A stretch of 64,000 bases of DNA from an uncultured Lachnospiraceae bacterium. GTDB taxonomy: Bacteria > Bacillota > Clostridia > Lachnospirales > Lachnospiraceae. Positions 35,999 through 44,458 of the stretch are shown piece after piece. Under the pieces are notes generated by a model. The model had not been told where the DNA came from. It saw only the letters and a list, made by a program, of their open reading frames with translations, and searched no databases. Where the stretch lies: positions 1 to 64,000 of the forward strand of contig CAJTQI010000003.1 in the NCBI GenBank assembly GCA_910578645.1, given 5' to 3'. Numbering within the stretch: position 1 is the first letter of the stretch; each line of letters begins with the position of its first letter. The translations under genes were made by a program, and so were the position numbers.

Positions 35999-37530
35999 TG
36001 AGGAAAATATTACATTATGCATTAAACAGGGTAGTGATTACTGCGCTGATTCTATTAAGCCAAGTAGTTTTTTTTATATTGGAGATATCGAAGTGGGGCA
36101 ATTATTATATGGAGATTGCCTTTGTCCTTCGGTGTTTAAGTTTCGTGGCCGTATTTACGATTATATGGAGGCCCAACAATCCGGCGGTGAAGCTTGCATG
36201 GGTCGTGCCGATTTTGATTTTTCCGCTTTTTGGCGGAATTATGTATCTTTCTTTCGGTCACGTTTTTCTTCCTAAGAAGCTTCGTGCCGGCATGGAGAGG
36301 ACGAACGTGCTGATGCGTAAGAGTTTGCGGCAGGAAAAAGAAGTGATGGACAGGCTAAAGACCGGGAATCCCGGCGTCGCAAACCAGAGTAAATATATAC
36401 TGGATTATGCGGGGATGCCTGTATGGGAGCAGACGTCGGCGGCTTACTATCCGGAAGGGATTATATACTGGAAGAATTTGCTTGAGGATTTGGAACATGC
36501 TGAGCGTTTCGTTTTCCTGGAGTTTTTTATCTTGTGCGAAGGAGCTATGTGGAATGCGGTGCTAGACGTGTTGGAGCGCAAGGTAAAGGACGGCGTGGAA
36601 GTACGGCTGATTTATGATGATGTGGGAAGCGCTTTTTTGCTTCCCAAGAAATATTTCGAGACAATGGAAAAGAAAGGAATCAAATGCGTTGCGTTTAACA
36701 GGCTGATTCCCTTTTTGTCTCTTATTCTAAATAACAGGGACCACAGGAAAATCGTGGTGATTGACGGCAGAGTCGGCTATACAGGCGGCATCAATATGTC
36801 GGATGAGTATATCAACTATACCCATCCTCATGGCGACCACTGGAAAGACGCGGGCATACGTATCGAAGGGGTGGCAGTGTGGAATTTTACGGTGATGTTT
36901 CTACAGATGTGGAATATGTCCCGCTATACGGAGGAAGATTACAGCAGATACCGTTACTGCTTCGAACAGAAATTAGAATTTGCAGGATGTGTTCAGCCTT
37001 ATATGGATACGCCCCTTGACGAAGAGATTCTAGGGGAGAATGTCTATCTGAACATGATTGGATATGCGAAAAAATATATTTATATCTACACGCCGTATCT
37101 GATTACCGACAATGAAATGTACACAGCGTTAAAACTGGCGGCAAAGCGGGGCGTGGATGTGCGCATTGTGACGCCCGGCGTACCGGACAAGAAGATGATT
37201 TACTGGCTTACCCAGTCCAATTACCAGAATTTGATTGAGGCGGGTGTGGGAATTTATCAGTATACACCGGGATTCCTCCATTCCAAGTGCATGTTGTGCG
37301 ATGATGAGGTGGCGGCGGTGGGCACCATCAATTTCGACTACCGGAGTTTCTACCATCATTTTGAGTGCGGCGTGTTCTTGTATCAGGGAGATGTTATCTG
37401 TGAACTTAAGAAGGATATGATGGAGACCTTTGCAGTGTCGGAATGTATTACGCTTGAGTGGTGCAGGAAGAAATTCATGAAGACGAATATGATTGGGCCG
37501 TTTTTGAAACTGTTTTCACCGTTGTTGTAG
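35998..37530 (+). CDS. cls: Cardiolipin synthase (phospholipase D family)
   Basis: Condenses phosphatidylglycerol into cardiolipin at the membrane. Two or three N-terminal membrane helices (~10-90) include the PLDc_N segment WVVPILIFPLFGGIMYLSFG. The two HxKxxxxD motifs are HRKIVVID (NRDHRKIVVIDGR) and HSKCMLCD (FLHSKCMLCDDE). Length 510 aa is normal. The ATG shares a base with the preceding TAA. plsC follows, so two phospholipid genes lie together. Confidence 0.93.
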   Translation: MRKILHYALNRVVITALILLSQVVFFILEISKWGNYYMEIAFVLRCLSFVAVFTIIWRPNNPAVKLAWVVPILIFPLFGGIMYLSFGHVFLPKKLRAGMERTNVLMRKSLRQEKEVMDRLKTGNPGVANQSKYILDYAGMPVWEQTSAAYYPEGIIYWKNLLEDLEHAERFVFLEFFILCEGAMWNAVLDVLERKVKDGVEVRLIYDDVGSAFLLPKKYFETMEKKGIKCVAFNRLIPFLSLILNNRDHRKIVVIDGRVGYTGGINMSDEYINYTHPHGDHWKDAGIRIEGVAVWNFTVMFLQMWNMSRYTEEDYSRYRYCFEQKLEFAGCVQPYMDTPLDEEILGENVYLNMIGYAKKYIYIYTPYLITDNEMYTALKLAAKRGVDVRIVTPGVPDKKMIYWLTQSNYQNLIEAGVGIYQYTPGFLHSKCMLCDDEVAAVGTINFDYRSFYHHFECGVFLYQGDVICELKKDMMETFAVSECITLEWCRKKFMKTNMIGPFLKLFSPLL

Positions 37531-37594
37531 TCAATACTCCTGGAAGCAGAAAAACAGAGAGTATGTATGATGGCGCGTAGGGGGATAGATATTT

Positions 37595-38311
37595 ATGTTA
37601 CGCTTTATTAAAGTTATCCTATGCAATCTGCCAAGGATATATATGATACCTAAGATGGCATATAAGGCAAAACATGCGGAGAAATATACAGAGGAAGAAT
37701 GCTATGCTTATGCAAGACTGGCAATTCGCCGTATGATGCGTGCGGGGCGTATTTCAACGAAACGGTATGGCGCGGAGAATCTTCCCGCGGAAGGTGGATA
37801 TATGTTGTTTCCCAATCATCAGGGTAAGTATGATGCGCTTGGTATTATGTATGCCCATGAGAAACCATGTTCCGTTGTGATTGACGACGCCAAGTCCCAT
37901 GGACTTCTCGTAAAGCAGTTCATTGACCTTGTGCATGGCAAGCGGATGGTCAAGGACGATTTGAGACAGTCGGTCAAGATTATTAAGGAGCTGGCGGAGG
38001 ATACGAAAGAAGGGCGTAAATTCATCATTTTTCCGGAGGGCGGATATTACAGGAACCACAATACGGTTGGGGCGTTCAAGCCGGGCAGTTTTAAGAGTGC
38101 GGTTAAGGCAAGGGTGCCCATTGTGCCGGTGGCACTGGTGGATTCCTATAAGGCGTTTGAAGAGTGGACGCTGCGTCCTGTGGAGACACAGGTACATTTT
38201 CTCAAGGCAATCTATTACGAGGAGTACAAGGGAATGACGACGGCGCAGATTGCCGATATGGTGAAGGGCAGGATTGTCCATACGATAAGTGAGGCGATTG
38301 GTCTGGTTTAA
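37595..38311 (+). CDS. plsC: 1-acyl-sn-glycerol-3-phosphate acyltransferase (PlsC family)
   Basis: Adds the second acyl chain to lysophosphatidic acid. The HX4D motif is H75QGKYD80 (FPNHQGKYDA). The substrate motif is FPEGGYYR and FKPGSF follows. Length 238 aa. A convergent gene follows beyond a shared terminator. Confidence 0.9.
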   Translation: MLRFIKVILCNLPRIYMIPKMAYKAKHAEKYTEEECYAYARLAIRRMMRAGRISTKRYGAENLPAEGGYMLFPNHQGKYDALGIMYAHEKPCSVVIDDAKSHGLLVKQFIDLVHGKRMVKDDLRQSVKIIKELAEDTKEGRKFIIFPEGGYYRNHNTVGAFKPGSFKSAVKARVPIVPVALVDSYKAFEEWTLRPVETQVHFLKAIYYEEYKGMTTAQIADMVKGRIVHTISEAIGLV

Positions 38312-38317
38312 GATAAG

Positions 38318-38354
38318 AATACTGCGTGTCGGTTCAGACACGCAGTATTTGTTT
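38318..38354. terminator. Bidirectional terminator between plsC and tmcAL
   Basis: AATACTGCGTGTC (38318-38330) pairs perfectly with GACACGCAGTATT (38337-38349), followed by a T-rich tail; A residues upstream serve the minus strand. It overlaps the last codons of tmcAL. Confidence 0.85.
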
Positions 38355-39581
38355 TTGGTATTCGTTATATGGTTCTGCCACGGTTCCGGGATGGAACTTA
38401 TGTTGAATCAGGCTGTGGTAGACACATCCTGCGTAGATATCTTTGGCTAACATGCGGTTTCCGTTCTCTGAGAGAAGCCCGTTAGCGTCAGAGAGTTTGG
38501 ACAGCAGCGGTATGCTGCTTTTTTTCTTGATTTCTGACAGTAACGGTTCGGCGTCTTTGCGAAAACCGAGCATACGTGCGTAGTAGATATAATCTTCGGA
38601 CTGATAGATGGCTAAGTCCACCTTATCAAGCTGTAGCAGAATATGCATCAGACAGCGCGCGATGCGGGTATAAGTTCTGTTCTTCGTCTTTAACAGTTCG
38701 CAAAATTCCGTAAAACTGCGGTAGGCAGGCAGGTTGTTGACGATACGGTCCGACAGGCTCGCATCGATGTCGGGATGTCCTGTGTACCCCGTCGACTGTT
38801 CGGATAACAGTTGGTAATGTAAAACTGCGGATGAATCATCGGCGAAAACGGGGCATGTATTGCCGTAAGCTGAACGGAAAAGTTCGTAAGCGCTGCGGGG
38901 AACGAGACTTTCCACATCAGTGAGACTGTCCGTTGCCCTGATGGATTCCCGGATGGCAAGTGCAGAACTGTAGGCATTATCCAGGCTGGCGTCGTGGTAA
39001 GCCGAGCCGGCACGACGGATGGTACAGGGTTGTATGGAACTTTGGCGCCTGTGAAGCGCTTTGCAGTATTCTATACCGAGGATATTGTTGGAACTCATCA
39101 AGATGCCCATGTGCGCATTCAGATGAGGGGCGCAAGCCTCCAAAGCCGCATTCCTGGCATTTGGATAGGACAGACCGCTCCGAAGCTGTCTGTCCAGAAC
39201 TCTCTTAAACGTATCGTCCTCACCAAGCAGCCTTATGGCAAATTCTGTCAAGAGGCTGATATTTCCACACTCACTTCCAAAACATATCGTGTCGGTGACA
39301 CCTAGCTTGTCCAGAAGCGCGACGGCGGCCGAGGCAAAGTATTCCGCGCTGCCAAGTGCATAGTAGACGGGCAGTTCCAGAACAAGGTCGGCGCCGTTTG
39401 TGAGCGCCGCTTCGGCACGCATGTATTTATCCACAATGGCGGGCGCACCCCGTTGTACGAAATCACCGCTCATGACAATGATGCAGTAATCTGCACCGGT
39501 CAGTTCCTTTGCTTTGGCAAGCTGATAGGCATGACCGTTATGGAAAGGATTATATTCTGCGATAATACCTACTGTTTTCAT
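38334..39581 (-). CDS. tmcAL: tRNA(Met) cytidine acetate ligase (YlbM)
   Basis: Makes N4-acetylcytidine at the wobble position of elongator tRNA-Met from acetate and ATP in Bacillota. The nucleotidyltransferase start GIIAEYNPFHNGH has the HxGH motif. SGDFVQRGAP and LELPVYYALGSAEYFA are family signatures. Length 415 aa is typical. AGGGGA lies 8 nt before the ATG. It is divergent from pta, and acetate links the two reactions, although this may be coincidence. Confidence 0.93.
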   Translation of the reverse strand: MKTVGIIAEYNPFHNGHAYQLAKAKELTGADYCIIVMSGDFVQRGAPAIVDKYMRAEAALTNGADLVLELPVYYALGSAEYFASAAVALLDKLGVTDTICFGSECGNISLLTEFAIRLLGEDDTFKRVLDRQLRSGLSYPNARNAALEACAPHLNAHMGILMSSNNILGIEYCKALHRRQSSIQPCTIRRAGSAYHDASLDNAYSSALAIRESIRATDSLTDVESLVPRSAYELFRSAYGNTCPVFADDSSAVLHYQLLSEQSTGYTGHPDIDASLSDRIVNNLPAYRSFTEFCELLKTKNRTYTRIARCLMHILLQLDKVDLAIYQSEDYIYYARMLGFRKDAEPLLSEIKKKSSIPLLSKLSDANGLLSENGNRMLAKDIYAGCVYHSLIQHKFHPGTVAEPYNEYQKQILRV

Positions 39582-39753
39582 AGTTAAAATTCCCCTGTAT
39601 GATGAATATAATATATATATAACAGTTTATCATAAAAATCTTATTTTGTATCTATTTATATCTAATTTTTGGCATTTTGTGTGAATTATTTTACCGGTTT
39701 TGGCAGCCTTTGCTTTCTCAGTCTATTTTTCATAAAAAATGAAGGAATGTGTC

Positions 39754-39782
39754 TTGTATACAATCGCTTATTTCTGTATAAT
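39754..39782 (+). promoter_or_regulatory. Promoter of pta
   Basis: TTGTAT (39754-39759), a 17-bp spacer and perfect TATAAT (39777-39782). The leader would be about 230 nt long. Confidence 0.65.
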
Positions 39783-39869
39783 TTTGGTTATAGCGGTATA
39801 TTGTCTGAGTTGTTTAAGCCGGTTGGGTGGCAGGAGGCATAGGGTGAAAAATTTGAAATTTTTCAATTA

Positions 39870-39915
39870 AACTCGTTATACGCAAAAAACATGCGCAGAA
39901 ATGGGAATTAATATG
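39870..39915 (+). repeat. Dispersed leader repeat, copy C (short form, before pta)
   Basis: AAACTCGTTA and AACATGCGCAGAAATGG are shared with the copy before trmD, but the CAACAAAAGTTG hairpin is missing. The copy ends at an ATG of a 29-codon frame rather than at pta itself. Confidence 0.6.
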
Positions 39916-40016
39916 GCCAAGCCCCATCGTGTATCCGGTGTTCTGGAAATTTATCGGCAGTGTACCGGAAAATATAGGGTTAATACGGAATCTTGGGTAT
40001 GAGGAAGGAGAGCAGC

Positions 40017-41018
40017 ATGTCTTACATTGATTTGATGAAAGAGAAAGCAAGAAGCGATAAGAAAACAATCGTCCTGCCAGAGACGAATGATAAGAGAACG
40101 CTGATTGCTGCGGCGAATATTTTGAAAGAAGGAATTGCGGATATCATTATGGTCGGCAATGAAGAGAAAATCATGGACGGTGCCGGCTGGTTGGAAGTGG
40201 AATTGGATGGTGTTAAGATTATTGACCCTGAGAGGACAGATAAGCTTGAAGAGTATGTCAACCTCTTGTTCGAGACGAGGAAAAACAAAGGGATGACGCC
40301 GGAGAAGGCGAGAGAGATTCTTTTAAAGGATTATCTTACTTTCGGTGTCGTTATGGTTAAAGCGAATGATGCCGACGGAATGGTGGCAGGAGCGTGCCAT
40401 GCTACGGCCGACACACTGCGTCCGGCGTTGCAGATTCTAAAGACTGCGCCGGGGGTTAAACTGGTATCCGGTTTCTTCATTATGGATGTGCCGGACTGCG
40501 TGCTGGGAGAAAAGGGGACATTCCTGTTTGCGGACTGTGGACTGAACCAGGACCCGACTCCGGAAGAGTTGGCGGCGATTGCAGATACTTCCGCAAAGAG
40601 CTTCAAGAGCTTAGTTGGCGCGAAACCGATTATAGCCATGTTGTCTCATTCCACGAAGGGAAGTGCGAAGCATCCTCTTGTGGACAAGATGGTGGAGGCC
40701 ACAAGAATCGCCCATGAGCAGTACCCGCATCTTTGCATTGACGGGGAATTGCAGTCTGATGCGGCGCTGGTGCCCCAGGTGGCGAAATCCAAGGCGCCGG
40801 GCAGTGAAGTGGCGGGGAAAGCTAACGTACTTATTTTCCCGAATCTGGACTGCGGAAATATCGGTTATAAGTTAGTGCAAAGACTTGGTAAGGCCGAAGC
40901 GTACGGACCCATGCTGCAAGGAATTTCCAAGCCCGTCAATGACTTGTCACGTGGGTGTTCTTGGGAAGATATCGTGGGCGTGGTGGCTCTCACGGCGGTA
41001 CAGGCACAGCTTGCGTAG
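40017..41018 (+). CDS. pta: Phosphate acetyltransferase
   Basis: Interconverts acetyl-CoA and acetyl phosphate in acetate production; 333 aa. Conserved stretches: VLPETNDKRTL, GACHATADTLRPALQILKTAPG, FADCGLNQDPTPEELA, MLSHSTKGSAKHP and NVLIFPNLDCGNIGYKL. ATG 40017 has GGAAGGAG 6 nt upstream. Acetate kinase (ackA), often the next gene, is absent here; yceD follows after a new promoter. Confidence 0.96.
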   Translation: MSYIDLMKEKARSDKKTIVLPETNDKRTLIAAANILKEGIADIIMVGNEEKIMDGAGWLEVELDGVKIIDPERTDKLEEYVNLLFETRKNKGMTPEKAREILLKDYLTFGVVMVKANDADGMVAGACHATADTLRPALQILKTAPGVKLVSGFFIMDVPDCVLGEKGTFLFADCGLNQDPTPEELAAIADTSAKSFKSLVGAKPIIAMLSHSTKGSAKHPLVDKMVEATRIAHEQYPHLCIDGELQSDAALVPQVAKSKAPGSEVAGKANVLIFPNLDCGNIGYKLVQRLGKAEAYGPMLQGISKPVNDLSRGCSWEDIVGVVALTAVQAQLA

Positions 41019-41104
41019 TGGTCTGTGAGGCATAGGAGAAATCCCGGTGGTTTGCCAGTACGGAGGCTGTTTTTGGTGAATAGGATTGAGAAGGAAATTT
41101 GTGG

Positions 41105-41133
41105 TTGACAAACTATATTCCCATGAGTATACT
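41105..41133 (+). promoter_or_regulatory. Promoter of the yceD-rpmF unit
   Basis: Perfect TTGACA (41105-41110), a 17-bp spacer and TATACT (41128-41133), 26 nt before the yceD ATG. Confidence 0.75.
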
Positions 41134-41159
41134 TATTTAAGTGTGGATAGGAGTCAACT

Positions 41160-41687
41160 ATGTACGTGAACTTAACTGATGTGTTAACGAAGGAAGGTAA
41201 GACGGTCACAGTACAGGCGGAATTGGAAGCTGACCAGGCAGTGATTGGCGGTGAAGTTTTTCCGGTGACTGACAAATCGCCGTTTGAATTGACTTTTGCC
41301 AATATCGGCAAGGGCAGGGCGAGGATGTCGGGAAGTATGGAGATTACTTTTGCGATGAGCTGTAACAGATGTCTAAAGCCTGTGGATAAGACGCTTTGTC
41401 TTCGGTTTGACCAAGAGGTGTTTGCGCCGGATGTGGTTATGGATATTCCCGATGCAGAGGATGAACAGGGGTTTATGGATGGCTATCAGATGGATGTGGA
41501 AGACTTCCTGAGCAATGAAATTGTAATTAACTGGCCTATGAAGGTTTTATGTAAGCCTGACTGCCTTGGAATCTGCCGTCAATGCGGCACTGACCTGAAT
41601 ACGGGAACATGCGGCTGCGATACATTTGTTCCTGACCCCAGGATGGCAGCAATCAAAGATATCTTTAATGGGAATAAGGAGGTGTGA
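41160..41687 (+). CDS. yceD: YceD/DUF177 family protein
   Basis: 175 aa, DUF177. A role in 23S rRNA/ribosome metabolism is reported for plant and bacterial relatives. A CNRC pair and the late CKPDCLGICRQCG cluster suggest zinc binding, with the usual GLCRQCG-type motif. It is directly upstream of rpmF, as in many bacteria. The GGAGGTG site for rpmF overlaps the stop of this gene. Confidence 0.92.
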   Translation: MYVNLTDVLTKEGKTVTVQAELEADQAVIGGEVFPVTDKSPFELTFANIGKGRARMSGSMEITFAMSCNRCLKPVDKTLCLRFDQEVFAPDVVMDIPDAEDEQGFMDGYQMDVEDFLSNEIVINWPMKVLCKPDCLGICRQCGTDLNTGTCGCDTFVPDPRMAAIKDIFNGNKEV

Positions 41688-41689
41688 CG

Positions 41690-41869
41690 ATGTCTATTTG
41701 TCCTAAGAACAAATCTTCTAAGAGCAGAAGAGATAAGAGAAGAGCAAACTGGAAAATGAGTGCTCCTACATTAGTAAAATGCAGCAAATGCGGCGCTTTG
41801 ATGGTGCCCCACAGGGTATGTAAGAAGTGTGGGACATACAATAAGAAAGAGATTATCGCAGTTGATTAA
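41690..41869 (+). CDS. rpmF: 50S ribosomal protein L32
   Basis: 59 aa. The start MSICPKNKSSKSRRDKRRAN is typical for L32 and C-x2-C (CSKCG) with a second C-x2-C (CKKCG) form the zinc-ribbon version. GGAGGTG lies 5-6 nt before ATG 41690; the frame extends 2 codons upstream to GTG. A strong terminator follows. Confidence 0.95.
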   Translation: MSICPKNKSSKSRRDKRRANWKMSAPTLVKCSKCGALMVPHRVCKKCGTYNKKEIIAVD

Positions 41870-41885
41870 TTGTGAAAACGCGGAG

Positions 41886-41927
41886 AAATCAAGGGTTTCA
41901 ATAAATATATAACCCTTGATTTTTTTA
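41886..41927 (+). terminator. Terminator after rpmF
   Basis: AAATCAAGGGTT (41886-41897) pairs with AACCCTTGATTT (41911-41922), followed by T residues to 41927. Confidence 0.9.
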
Positions 41928-42019
41928 TGCGCAAAAGTTGTTTTCCTGACGCGGGTTTTTTGAGTTTTTTCTGCGTCCATGCGGTGGCAGCATCCGTTTG
42001 GCGCACGGTTGCCTGTAGG

Positions 42020-42048
42020 TTGACTTTTACAGGTATTTTTAGTATATT
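42020..42048 (+). promoter_or_regulatory. Promoter of the plsX-acpP group
   Basis: TTGACT (42020-42025), a 17-bp spacer and TATATT (42043-42048). A second TATAAT at 42053-42058 lies just downstream. Confidence 0.6.
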
Positions 42049-42169
42049 AATGTATAATGCCTTAACAGAATAAGCAGGCCAAGTCCTGCTCTCTGGTATA
42101 GGAATGGCAGAAATTGGAACAATATCGTATGGGTGTGCCGCAGACGGTGGGAAGGGCATAGTTATTGAC

Positions 42170-43186
42170 ATGAGTGAATTTATAAAAGTAGCGTTGGATG
42201 CGATGGGTGGCGACAATGCCCCCAAGGAGATTGTAAAAGGTGCGGTGGAAGCCGTTCGTGAGAGCAAGAAAGTGAAAGTTTACCTGGTTGGGAAGCCGGA
42301 TGTGCTGGAGAGAGAGCTCGCGGGATATATATACGAGAAGGAACAGTTGGAAGTTGTCCCGGCCACGGAAGTGATAGAGACGGCGGAACCGCCGGTCATG
42401 GCAATCCGCAAGAAGAAGGATTCCTCCCTTGTAAAAGCGTTGAATCTTGTAAAAGACGGCACATGCGATGCGTTCGTGTCTGCGGGAAGCACAGGGGCGA
42501 CTCTGGTAGGCGGACAAGTAATCGTGGGGCGTATCAAAGGAGTGGAAAGGCCGCCTCTTGCCCCGCTAATCCCTACGGAGAAAGGATGTTCTCTGTTAAT
42601 TGACTGTGGAGCGAATGTGGATGCCAGGCCGTCCCATCTTGTCCAGTTTGCGAAGATGGGCTCCGTCTATATGGAGCATGTCATGGGCGTTAGGAATCCG
42701 AAGGTCGGTATTGTGAATATCGGTGCGGAGGAAGAGAAGGGAAATGCGCTTGTGAAGGAGACATTCCCGCTTTTAAAGAGCTGTCCCGATATCAATTTCA
42801 TAGGCAGTGTGGAAGCGAGGGATATTCCGGCAGGGGCGGCGGATGTCATCGTTTGCGAGGCGTTCGTGGGCAATGTGGTGCTCAAGACGTATGAGGGCGT
42901 GGGAAGCACGCTGATTAAGACGGTGAAGGCGGGCATGATGACGAACCTGCGCAGTAAGATAGGAGCCCTTCTCGTGAAGCCTGCCCTGAAAGAGACATTG
43001 AAAGCTTTCGATTTAGAGCAGTACGGCGGAGCGCCGTTGCTTGGCTTGAAAGGATTAGTGGTTAAGACACATGGAAGCTCGAAATCCATAGAGATTAAAA
43101 ATTCGATTTTGCAATGTATCACATTTACGGAGCAGAAGATTAACGAGAAGATTAAAGAAATGATTCAGACCAAAGAGACACAGTAG
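42170..43186 (+). CDS. plsX: Phosphate acyltransferase PlsX
   Basis: Makes acyl phosphate from acyl-ACP for phospholipid synthesis; 338 aa. The N-terminus VALDAMGGDNAPKEIVKGA and SAGSTGATLVGGQ, GIVNIGAEEEKGN and EAFVGNVVLKTYEG are family signatures. ATG 42170 gives the normal length; an in-frame ATG at 42104 would add 22 residues without family similarity. acpP follows, as expected functionally. Confidence 0.95.
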   Translation: MSEFIKVALDAMGGDNAPKEIVKGAVEAVRESKKVKVYLVGKPDVLERELAGYIYEKEQLEVVPATEVIETAEPPVMAIRKKKDSSLVKALNLVKDGTCDAFVSAGSTGATLVGGQVIVGRIKGVERPPLAPLIPTEKGCSLLIDCGANVDARPSHLVQFAKMGSVYMEHVMGVRNPKVGIVNIGAEEEKGNALVKETFPLLKSCPDINFIGSVEARDIPAGAADVIVCEAFVGNVVLKTYEGVGSTLIKTVKAGMMTNLRSKIGALLVKPALKETLKAFDLEQYGGAPLLGLKGLVVKTHGSSKSIEIKNSILQCITFTEQKINEKIKEMIQTKETQ

Positions 43187-43253
43187 AGACACAGTATTGT
43201 GCAGGTATGGGGTGCAGATGGACATTAGATAAGATAAGGGGGTTGGCTGCCAC

Positions 43254-43484
43254 ATGGAATTTGATAAGCTGAGGGAAGTCATAGCGGATGTACTAAACGT
43301 AGACCCGAATGAAGTTACGCCGGAGACTACTTTTATGGAGGATTTGGGGGCGGATTCTCTGGATGTGTTCCAGATTGTCATGAGAATCGAGGAAGCCTTT
43401 GAAATCGAGATACCGGCAGACAAGGCGGAACATATTACAACAGTGGGAGAAGCCGTTGCACTGATTAAGAGTTCTAGGTCATAG
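43254..43484 (+). CDS. acpP: Acyl carrier protein
   Basis: 76 aa, acidic. The phosphopantetheine attachment serine is in EDLGADSLDVFQIVM. It carries fatty acyl chains for fatty acid synthesis and PlsX. fabD and fabG, often between plsX and acpP, are missing here. Confidence 0.95.
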   Translation: MEFDKLREVIADVLNVDPNEVTPETTFMEDLGADSLDVFQIVMRIEEAFEIEIPADKAEHITTVGEAVALIKSSRS

Positions 43485-43495
43485 GATAAACGAGG

Positions 43496-43524
43496 AAAGC
43501 CCTTTCCGTTAGAAAGGGCTTTCG
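43496..43524 (+). terminator. Hairpin after acpP (weak terminator or attenuator)
   Basis: AAAGCCCTTTC (43496-43506) pairs perfectly with GAAAGGGCTTT (43512-43522). The T run is short, so partial readthrough into rnc is likely. Confidence 0.55.
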
Positions 43525-43667
43525 CATGTTATGTATTCCCGGAGTTTCTTTGCGCCAGGTGATGTGAGAAGATTTTTTGTCAGATGTACATATGGCACAA
43601 AAACAGCCACAGAGGCAGGTGCAAGAAAGATTGCGAGCGTATATATGTTATAAAATGGAGGATTCAT

Positions 43668-44363
43668 ATGATTGAAGAGAAGTTGGCACAGTTGGAGCAT
43701 AAGATTGGATATTGCTTCCGAGACAAACACCTGCTCAGGCAGGCGTTGACCCACAGTTCTTATGCCAATGAACAGAAAATCAATAAATTTGATGATTACG
43801 AGCGATTGGAGTTTCTTGGTGATGCCGTGTTGGAACTTGTCAGCAGCGACTGTATTTTCCGGGAAAATCCCGATATGCCGGAAGGAAAGATGACGAAATA
43901 CCGTTCTTCGATTGTGTGTGAACCGGCTCTGGCGTTCTGTGCCAGACAGATTGGTCTGGAGAAGTACATGCTTTTGGGCAAGGGGGAGGAAACTACAGGC
44001 GGAAGAGGAAGGGATTCCATCATATCAGATGTTATGGAGGCAACCATCGGGGCCATCTATTTGGACAGCGGGATGGAGGAGGCCAGGGCCTTTATCCAGC
44101 GTTTTGTGCTGTCGGACTTAGAGCATAAACAGTTGTTTTATGATGCAAAGACGATTCTGCAGGAGGAAGTGCAGAAGGAGAACAAAGGTACACTCCACTA
44201 TGAGCTTGTGCGGGAAGAAGGACCGGAACACGACAAGACCTTCCTTGTGGAAGCGATGGTTGGGGACGTGAAAGTGGGAACCGGCACCGGGCATTCCAAG
44301 AAAGCGGCGGAGCAACAGGCGGCGTATGAAGCTTTGGTGACCCAGAATGTGGAACTCCACTAA
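43668..44363 (+). CDS. rnc: Ribonuclease III
   Basis: Double-strand-specific endoribonuclease for rRNA and mRNA processing; 231 aa. The catalytic signature is ERLEFLGDAVLEL (~40-52), and the second acidic site is DVMEATIGAIYLD. The C-terminal dsRNA-binding domain contains GTGTGHSKKAAEQQAA. ATG 43668 has GGAGG 6 nt upstream. smc follows, as in B. subtilis. Confidence 0.96.
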   Translation: MIEEKLAQLEHKIGYCFRDKHLLRQALTHSSYANEQKINKFDDYERLEFLGDAVLELVSSDCIFRENPDMPEGKMTKYRSSIVCEPALAFCARQIGLEKYMLLGKGEETTGGRGRDSIISDVMEATIGAIYLDSGMEEARAFIQRFVLSDLEHKQLFYDAKTILQEEVQKENKGTLHYELVREEGPEHDKTFLVEAMVGDVKVGTGTGHSKKAAEQQAAYEALVTQNVELH

Positions 44364-44458
44364 AGAGTGTTGGGGGTTACGCATATTGCGGTACTGCTTT
44401 CGACACAAAACGCTGATATAAAGTATAGACGGGAACAACGGTTGTACAAGAGGTATAT

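Larger units (their letters stand above)
39582..40016. other. 435-nt intergenic region upstream of pta
   Basis: This holds an AT-rich part next to tmcAL (39600-39700), the pta promoter (39754-39782), a perfect 19-bp palindrome GAAAAATTT-G-AAATTTTTC (39846-39864), repeat copy C (39870-39915), and a 29-codon ATG frame (39913-40002) that ends 14 nt before pta. No larger gene was found. Confidence 0.7.

Noticed and set aside
42104..42169. 22-residue N-terminal extension of plsX
   Set aside because: PlsX proteins start close to the VALDAMGGDNAP motif; the extension has no conservation that I can recognise.
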